A program made the translations under genes and the position numbers. The notes under the pieces are model-generated. The model saw nothing but the letters and a program-made list of their open reading frames with translations, did no database searches and was not told the origin of the DNA. DNA of 64,000 bases from Pseudomonadota bacterium (GTDB taxonomy: Bacteria; Desulfobacterota; Desulfobulbia; Desulfobulbales; SURF-16), in contig JAHILF010000141.1 in assembly GCA_018897105.1 (NCBI GenBank), positions 1 through 64,000 of the forward strand, written 5' to 3'. Positions 58,577-64,000 of this stretch are shown one piece after another. Each line of letters begins with the position of its first letter. Within the stretch, counting starts at the first letter, position 1.

Positions 58577-58600
58577 GGCGGTGGCTAAGGTGTTGATACT

Positions 58601-59158
58601 TTGAGTCAGTATACCCATGTCCCTAATATTCTGACAGGCTACCGGTTTGTTGCCGCCCCGCTTCTGCTCTTCTGTCTTTACCCCGGCGCCGAGACCTGGG
58701 TCAGCCTGCTGGGGTTTTGCCTCTATCTGTCCGCCGCGCTGACCGATCTGGCTGACGGCTATATCGCCAGAAAATACAAGGTGGAATCGGTGCTGGGCAA
58801 GCTGATGGACCCGCTGGCTGACAAGGTGCTGGTGGCCTCGGTACTGGTCATGTTGATTCCTCTGGGCAGGATGCCCGCCTGGGTGGCCTTTGTCATTCTC
58901 TCCCGGGAGTTGGTGGTGACCGGCCTGCGCGGTGTTGCCGCCTCCTCCGGCCTGGTGATTGCCGCCAGCTGGCTGGGCAAATGGAAAAGCGTGGTCCAGC
59001 TCATCGCTCTGGGCACCCTGATGTTTCCCGAGGGGGTGCTGCCCATTCCCTATCTGTACCAGATCGGCCTGGTGCTCCTCTACGCTGCCCTCTTTCTGAC
59101 CATCTGGTCCGGCATCGACTATTTCTACCGCTTTCAGAAAGTGTATCTCAATCCCTGA
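58601..59158 (+). CDS. pgsA: CDP-diacylglycerol-glycerol-3-phosphate 3-phosphatidyltransferase
   Basis: LSAALTDLADGYIARKYKVESVLGKLMDPLADKVLVASVLVML. TTG start. Confidence 0.88.
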   Translation: MSQYTHVPNILTGYRFVAAPLLLFCLYPGAETWVSLLGFCLYLSAALTDLADGYIARKYKVESVLGKLMDPLADKVLVASVLVMLIPLGRMPAWVAFVILSRELVVTGLRGVAASSGLVIAASWLGKWKSVVQLIALGTLMFPEGVLPIPYLYQIGLVLLYAALFLTIWSGIDYFYRFQKVYLNP

Positions 59159-59410
59159 TCCGCCCGCTGTCGCAAGGGTACCCACAAGGGGTACCCCCTT
59201 ACAACCCCCATCTCCTGGCCCCAACCCTTCCGTCATCCGCTTTCCCTATATCCCGAGATTTTTAAATCAAGATTTCCAATTTGACTTATAGGGAAATCTT
59301 TATATTTTGTAGTATGCTTGATAGCGATATTTATTATTGAAAAGTCGGATACATATAACGGAAAGGCGCAAAATTGACAGGAAGCCGAATGGCTTGGAGG
59401 GAGCAGGAAC

Positions 59411-60700
59411 ATGGCGGATTTTGAAGTGAAGGCGTACCCGGAGATGTGGCAGGAGCTGGGGGTTGATGTGGCAAGGTTTGACAAGGCGCGGCAGATGCTG
59501 GGCAGCGCCTATGCCTCCATCTATCTTTCCCAGCTGAACCGGCCAACCCGCATGGATTATTTTGACAACATGGTTGCGGAGATCCATGGCGGCCGGGTGC
59601 AGGAGTTGGTGGCCGCCAAAAAAGAGGGACGGCCGGTGGTGGGCACTTTCTGTGTCTATATCCCGGAGGAGGTGGTGGTGGCTGCCGGCGGCATCTGTGT
59701 GGGATTGTGCGGCGGCTCCCAAGGCTCCATCCCGGATGCGGAAAAGATTCTGCCCCGCAATATCTGCCCCATGGTCAAGTCAGCCTATGGCTTCAAGGCC
59801 GGTAAAATCTGCCCCTATTTCCAGGTGGTTGATTTTGTCTATGGCGAAACCACCTGCGATGCCAAGAAAAAGACCTGGGAGATCCTGGACAGACTCGTTC
59901 CCACCCATGTCATGGAGATCCCGCAGATGAAAAACAAGCGGGACAAGGACCTGTGGCTCGATGAGGTGAAGGAGTTCAAGCGCAAGGTTGAGGGGGTTTC
60001 CGGAAAAAAGATATCCGCCGATGATCTGGCAGCAGCCATCAAGGTCATCAATAACAAACGTCGGGCCCTGCAGCGGCTGACCCGGCTGCGGGCCAACAAT
60101 CCGGCGCCCATCAGCGGCAAGGATGCCCTGCTCATTGAGCAGATCGCCTTTTATGATGAGCCGGTGCGTTTTGCCGAGAAAGTAAATGCCCTGTGCGATG
60201 AGCTGGAGGAGAGGGTCAAAAAGGGTGAAGGCGTCATGCCTGCTGATGCTCCCCGGGTGATGGTGGCCGGCGTGCCCATGGCCCTGCCCAACTGGAAGGT
60301 GCACAACCTGGTGGAGACCGCCGGCGCGGTCATCGTGGGCGAGGAGAGCTGTATCGGCAGCCGCTATTTCAAGGATCTCATTGACGAGAACGTCAGCGAT
60401 ATGGATAGCCAGCTCGATGTGCTGACCGACCGCTACATGAAGATAGACTGCTCCTGTTTTACCCCCAACGATGAGCGCATCGACCAGGTGATCAAAGAGT
60501 ACCGGGAAAGCACGGCCCAGGGAATTCTCCATTATTCCCTGCAGTTCTGCCATACCTACAATATTGAGGAGATCAGGATCAAAGAGGCCTGCCAGCAGGA
60601 AGGCATCCCCTATCTCTCCATTGAGTCCGATTATTCTCCCGAGGATGTGGGGCAACTGCAGACCAGAATCGAGGCATTTCTGGAGCAGATCAGGGGCTGA
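59411..60700 (+). CDS. Double-cubane-cluster-containing anaerobic reductase (2-hydroxyacyl-CoA dehydratase family)
   Basis: VVGTFCVYIPEEVVVAAGGICVGLCGGSQGSIPDAEKILPRNICPMVKSAYGFK; cysteine-rich HgdB/DCCP family; paired with an activase. Confidence 0.82.
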   Translation: MADFEVKAYPEMWQELGVDVARFDKARQMLGSAYASIYLSQLNRPTRMDYFDNMVAEIHGGRVQELVAAKKEGRPVVGTFCVYIPEEVVVAAGGICVGLCGGSQGSIPDAEKILPRNICPMVKSAYGFKAGKICPYFQVVDFVYGETTCDAKKKTWEILDRLVPTHVMEIPQMKNKRDKDLWLDEVKEFKRKVEGVSGKKISADDLAAAIKVINNKRRALQRLTRLRANNPAPISGKDALLIEQIAFYDEPVRFAEKVNALCDELEERVKKGEGVMPADAPRVMVAGVPMALPNWKVHNLVETAGAVIVGEESCIGSRYFKDLIDENVSDMDSQLDVLTDRYMKIDCSCFTPNDERIDQVIKEYRESTAQGILHYSLQFCHTYNIEEIRIKEACQQEGIPYLSIESDYSPEDVGQLQTRIEAFLEQIRG

Positions 60701-61449
60701 TGATGTTTGTCGGCGTAGATCTGGGCTCCCGCACCGTCAAAATTGCCGCACTCCAGGATGGCCGGCTTATCGGCCATCAGATCCGGGAGAGCGGTTTTGA
60801 TCCGCACCGGCAGTCGCAGGAGATGATGGCCGGCTTTGATCCGGTCAGGGTGGTGGCCACCGGCTACGGACGCCACTTGGCCCACAAGCATTTTGCCCAT
60901 GAGGTGATCACCGAGATCAAGGCCCATGCCCTGGGGGCCAGATATTATTTCCCGGATTGCCGCACCATTGTCGATATCGGCGGCCAGGATTCCAAGGTGA
61001 TCGCTCTCGATGAGGCAGGCCGGGTCAGCAACTTCCAGATGAATGACAAGTGCGCCGCGGGAACCGGCCGCTTTCTGGAAATCATGGCAGCCACCCTGGG
61101 TTACAGCCTGGATGAGTTCGGTCCGGCCGCCCTGGAGTCCGAGCAGGACGTGGCCATCAACTCCATGTGCACGGTGTTTGCCGAGTCCGAGGTAATTTCC
61201 ATGAAGAACCGCGGGGTGCCGGCCAGGGATATTGCCATGGGGGTGCATCTCTCCGTGGTCAGCAGGCTGATCGGCATGCTGAACAGGGTGGGTTACGGCG
61301 ACTGCCTGGTCTTTTCCGGCGGTGTGGCCCGTAATCCCTGCATCGTGAAACTGCTGCAGGCACGGCTGGAAGGGGTCACCGTGCTGTCCCCTGAATTGCC
61401 GGATATCGTCGGCGCCCTGGGGGCGGCCATCCAGGCCGGTCTGGCATGA
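60700..61449 (+). CDS. Acyl-CoA dehydratase activase (HgdC/ASKHA ATPase) partner
   Basis: FVGVDLGSRTVKIAALQDGRLI; TIVDIGGQDSKVIALDEAGRVSNFQMNDKCAAGTGRFLEIMA. Confidence 0.93.
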   Translation: MMFVGVDLGSRTVKIAALQDGRLIGHQIRESGFDPHRQSQEMMAGFDPVRVVATGYGRHLAHKHFAHEVITEIKAHALGARYYFPDCRTIVDIGGQDSKVIALDEAGRVSNFQMNDKCAAGTGRFLEIMAATLGYSLDEFGPAALESEQDVAINSMCTVFAESEVISMKNRGVPARDIAMGVHLSVVSRLIGMLNRVGYGDCLVFSGGVARNPCIVKLLQARLEGVTVLSPELPDIVGALGAAIQAGLA

Positions 61450-61928
61450 CGGCCCTGCCGAGGATATTTATTTCATCCCGGGGCTATCTGCTGGTCCGTA
61501 GTCTGCTTGGCCTGCTTTTCCTCTATGCCGGCATCATGAAGCTGGGCAACCTGCAGGGGTTCGGCGCGGTGATTGACGATTTCGGCCTGCTGCCGGAAAC
61601 CCTGGTCTGGCCGGTTGCCGTCATACTGCCTGCCGTGGAACTGCTTGCCGCTCTGGGGCTGCTGCTTGACATGCGGGGGGCGCTTTCTGCGGTGGTTATT
61701 ATGCTGCTGCTGTTTATCGCTGTGCTCTCCTACGGCATCCGGCTCGGGCTTGATATTGATTGCGGCTGTTTTGGCCCGGAAGCGGCTGAGACCCAGGTCT
61801 ATAACAGTCTGCACAGCTCGCTGGCGCGGGATATGGCCATGATGATGGGCGCTGTCTATCTCTATTGGTGGCGCCAAACGCAGTTAACGAAACAGGCCCG
61901 GCAGGGGCTGTTTATCAGAAATAAATGA
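61446..61928 (+). CDS. MauE/DoxX-like membrane protein
   Basis: LLGLLFLYAGIMKLGNLQGFGAVIDDFGLLPETLVWPVAVILPAVELLAALGLL..IDCGCFGPE. Confidence 0.8.
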   Translation: MTALPRIFISSRGYLLVRSLLGLLFLYAGIMKLGNLQGFGAVIDDFGLLPETLVWPVAVILPAVELLAALGLLLDMRGALSAVVIMLLLFIAVLSYGIRLGLDIDCGCFGPEAAETQVYNSLHSSLARDMAMMMGAVYLYWWRQTQLTKQARQGLFIRNK

Positions 61929-61946
61929 ATAAATGAGGAGAACGAA

Positions 61947-62480
61947 ATGAGCAAGAGTAAAACTTTGATTGTGCTTTCGCTGCTGGTTATGCTGCTGGCC
62001 TTTTCATCGCAGGCCTTTGCCTTTGGCAAGAATAAATTCGAGCAGGAAGTGGAGACTGAGGCAGCAGCGATCAAGCTGGTGCGGGAGGTGCAGCGGGGCG
62101 GCTATGATGTCATCTCCACCGAGGAATTGAAGAAAATGATCGATTCCGGCAAGGACATGCTCATTGTTGATACCATGCCCTATGATTCCAGTTATAAAAA
62201 GGAACACATCCCCGGCGCCAAACAGTTTCTCTTTCCCATCCCGGATATGCCGGAATGGGACACCAAGGAGACAGACGGCAAGACCATGGAAGATTACGCC
62301 GCCCTGCTCGGCCCGGATAAGGACAAGACAATCGTAGTCTACTGCGGCTTTGTCAAGTGCACACGCAGCCATAACGGGGCCGAATGGGCCAAAAAGCTCG
62401 GCTACAAGAATGTGCTGCGCCAGCCCGGCGGTATTTTTGCCTGGAAGGGCGCCGGATACCCGGCGGAAAGCGTAAAATAA
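61947..62480 (+). CDS. Periplasmic rhodanese-like domain protein
   Basis: Signal peptide; LIVDTMPYDSSYKKEHIPGAKQF; TIVVYCGFVKCTRSHNGAEWAKKLGYKNVLRQPGG. Confidence 0.85.
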   Translation: MSKSKTLIVLSLLVMLLAFSSQAFAFGKNKFEQEVETEAAAIKLVREVQRGGYDVISTEELKKMIDSGKDMLIVDTMPYDSSYKKEHIPGAKQFLFPIPDMPEWDTKETDGKTMEDYAALLGPDKDKTIVVYCGFVKCTRSHNGAEWAKKLGYKNVLRQPGGIFAWKGAGYPAESVK

Positions 62481-62539
62481 TGGTGGCGCCGCAGTGGGGG
62501 TTTCATGCCCGCCCTCGCGCAACATAAGGGGCGCTGTGC

Positions 62540-62562
62540 AGGGGCGGTTCGTGAACCGCCCT
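62540..62562. repeat. Short REP-like palindrome GGGCGGTTC-GT-GAACCGCCC
   Basis: Perfect 9-bp arms in an intergenic position. Confidence 0.6.
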
Positions 62563-62579
62563 TGGAGAAGTGAGGAGCC

Positions 62580-63077
62580 ATGGAATTATCGCTTTACCGA
62601 ACACCTCTTTTCGAGAAACAGCTGAAGGCGTTGGATAAGGCTGATAAGAAGGGAGCCCAGGCCGCGGAGCGGGCCGCAGAGATCATCAGACAGCTGTCCG
62701 TGGATGGCTGGCAGTGGGTGGCCATGATGAACAAACGCACTAAACGCGGGGAGCTGCGGGTCAGAAAATGTCTGAAATATGACCTGGGCAGCGGCTACCG
62801 GCTGATCAGTCTGAAAAGGGACAGCGAGTTGTTTCTGCTCTATGTGGGCACCCATGACGAGTGCGACCGCTGGCTCAACAAGAAGCGGGGCAGCAAGCTG
62901 CAGGTGGAACCCGAGAGTTTCATCTTTGTGGCGGAAAACGTTGAAACCCCATCCGGCCAGTTAGCCGATACGCCGGTGGAGGAGATGGTTGCTCAGGATG
63001 AGTATGAGGAGCAGCTGTCCGCCAAATTGAGTGATCCGGTGCTGCGCCAGGTTTTCCGGGGTATCTGCCAAAGATGA
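62580..63077 (+). CDS. Hypothetical protein with RelE/ParE-like N-terminal region
   Basis: YRTPLFEKQLKALDKADKKGAQAAERAAEIIRQLSVDG..RVRKCLKYDLGSGYRLISLKRDSELFLLYVGTHDECDRWL. Confidence 0.6.
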   Translation: MELSLYRTPLFEKQLKALDKADKKGAQAAERAAEIIRQLSVDGWQWVAMMNKRTKRGELRVRKCLKYDLGSGYRLISLKRDSELFLLYVGTHDECDRWLNKKRGSKLQVEPESFIFVAENVETPSGQLADTPVEEMVAQDEYEEQLSAKLSDPVLRQVFRGICQR

Positions 63078-63313
63078 AATAGCCGGCTGCCCGGCGGAAG
63101 TTTGCTGCCTGCCATGTTTCTCTTCAAAAGTTCACCGCCCGTGGCGATGAGAGAGGAATTTTTCCGTCCTCGGTTTTTCTCATTTGTCCCCCTGGCAAAA
63201 ACACTTGAAAATTAACAGGAAGTAGTATATTTAAGGTCATTGCGGAGCCGCATTCTGCTCTTCAATAATAGGAGTTGCAGTTTCAGACTGCAGCGCCCAC
63301 ATAAATAAAAAAA

Positions 63314-63400
63314 GCCGGAGTGGTGAAACTGGTAGACGCACGGGACTCAAAATCCCGCGACCGCAAGGTCATGTCGGTTCGAGCCCGACCTCCGGCACCA
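63314..63400 (+). tRNA. tRNA-Leu (anticodon CAA), CCA encoded
   Basis: GCCGGAG acceptor pairs with CTCCGGC; anticodon loop CTCAAAA within CGGGA/TCCCG; class II variable arm; TTCGAGC T-loop; terminal ACCA. Confidence 0.95.
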
Positions 63401-63410
63401 ATAAAATAAA

Positions 63411-63443
63411 GGGGTTATAGCGCGATTGCTGTAACCCCTTTTT
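63411..63443 (+). terminator. Rho-independent terminator after tRNA-Leu
   Basis: GGGGTTATAGC...GCTGTAACCCC followed by TTTTTC. Confidence 0.75.
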
Positions 63444-63510
63444 CTTTGTTTTTTTGGTCTGTGTAATTCCTGTGTAATTGCGTCAGAAAAAGGTCTTCCT
63501 GTTTGCCTGT

Positions 63511-63714
63511 TCATCCAGCGGCTTTGTAACGTTTTTCCAACACATCCATAGCCGCTTGAATATGCTCCCCGTTCTGGTGGCTATACCGCGCCACCATTTG
63601 CAGGGTTTTGTGTCCGGAAATTCTTTGGGGCTTCTGTTTTGCGCGATAAAGATATTCTCCATTTTTCTTGAGAATTATATACCTCCCTGTTACATAAACT
63701 GAATATCTCTTCAA
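63511..63714 (-). pseudogene. Tyrosine-recombinase (phage integrase) C-terminal remnant
   Basis: ..ISGHKTLQMVARYSHQNGEHIQAAMDVLEKRYKAAG matches the integrase LGHKTLQMVxRYSH C-terminus; the sequence upstream is not integrase-like. Confidence 0.75.
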
Positions 63715-63796
63715 TAAGTAATTTGCTCAATGTGCATGACAATACCAGCTTATTGCCGCCCGTTTTCTCTGTGGATTCACCAAGGACATAACACGA

Positions 63797-64000
63797 ATGA
63801 TAGACTTTAAGGAAAAGGCCAATTTGATCTGGAAAGTCGCCGACCTGCTACGCGGTGACTACAGGCAGTCGGATTACGGCAAGGTGATTCTGCCCATGAC
63901 TGTTTTACGGCGTCTGGACTGTGTGCTGGCCCCGACCAAGCAAAAGGTGCTGGATTACCTGCCCAAGATTGAAAAACTCTCGGACAGTGCCAAAGATGTC
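63797..64000 (+). CDS. hsdM: Type I restriction-modification methyltransferase subunit HsdM (partial, runs off the right edge)
   Basis: MIDFKEKANLIWKVADLLRGDYRQSDYGKVILPMTVLRRLDCVLAPTKQKVLDYLPKIEKLSDSAKDV is a typical HsdM N-terminus. Not in the ORF track because it is open at the edge. Confidence 0.88.
   Translation, partial: MIDFKEKANLIWKVADLLRGDYRQSDYGKVILPMTVLRRLDCVLAPTKQKVLDYLPKIEKLSDSAKDV

Noticed and set aside
59176-59197. gggtacccacaaggggtaccc palindrome after pgsA
   Set aside because: A short REP-like palindrome, common in many genomes, with only one copy seen here; not enough to report separately.
59411-61449. Possible selenoprotein (UGA recoding) in the reductase/activase pair
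   Set aside because: Both ORFs are complete without internal TGA codons.

Overview
This 64-kb window looks deltaproteobacterial (Desulfobulbales-like; inferred from gene content only). It has three parts. (1) A Mo-nitrogenase regulon fills the left half: nifB, nifN and nifE; the minus-strand operon nifH-nifI1-nifI2-nifD-nifK-NifB-like-2Fe2S ferredoxin-GNAT-HEPN-like; nifA; nifV; glnK/amtB; and a second amtB. Readable sigma-54 -24/-12 promoters and NifA TGT-N10-ACA sites are present. (2) A defence-type island (about 5.0-18.4 kb) sits between nifE and the nifHDK operon. It encodes type III Res, a BRO-N protein, a four-helix-bundle protein, type III Mod, a PHP/SMC-like ATPase, an AlbA_2/HATPase protein and a RelE-like/UvrD-like helicase fusion. 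(3) A housekeeping segment covers rapZ-ptsN-rpoN-lptB-lptA, arg genes, lys/dap genes, folK, pgsA-like and a double-cubane-cluster reductase pair. It ends in tRNA-Leu(CAA), an integrase remnant and the start of a type I hsdM. The main unusual observations are: (a) a 59-nt insertion made of two adjacent near-perfect hairpins in mod, whose removal restores the reading frame exactly; (b) a NifB paralog in the nif operon that has lost the radical-SAM CxxxCxxC cysteines; (c) two homologous palindromic elements inserted in frame in mod, related to repeats flanking the four-helix-bundle gene; (d) 8-bp-period repeat arrays in several nif intercistronic spacers; (e) an unexplained structured-looking leader upstream of dapA. 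All calls come from reading the sequence and ORF translations; no database searches were run.
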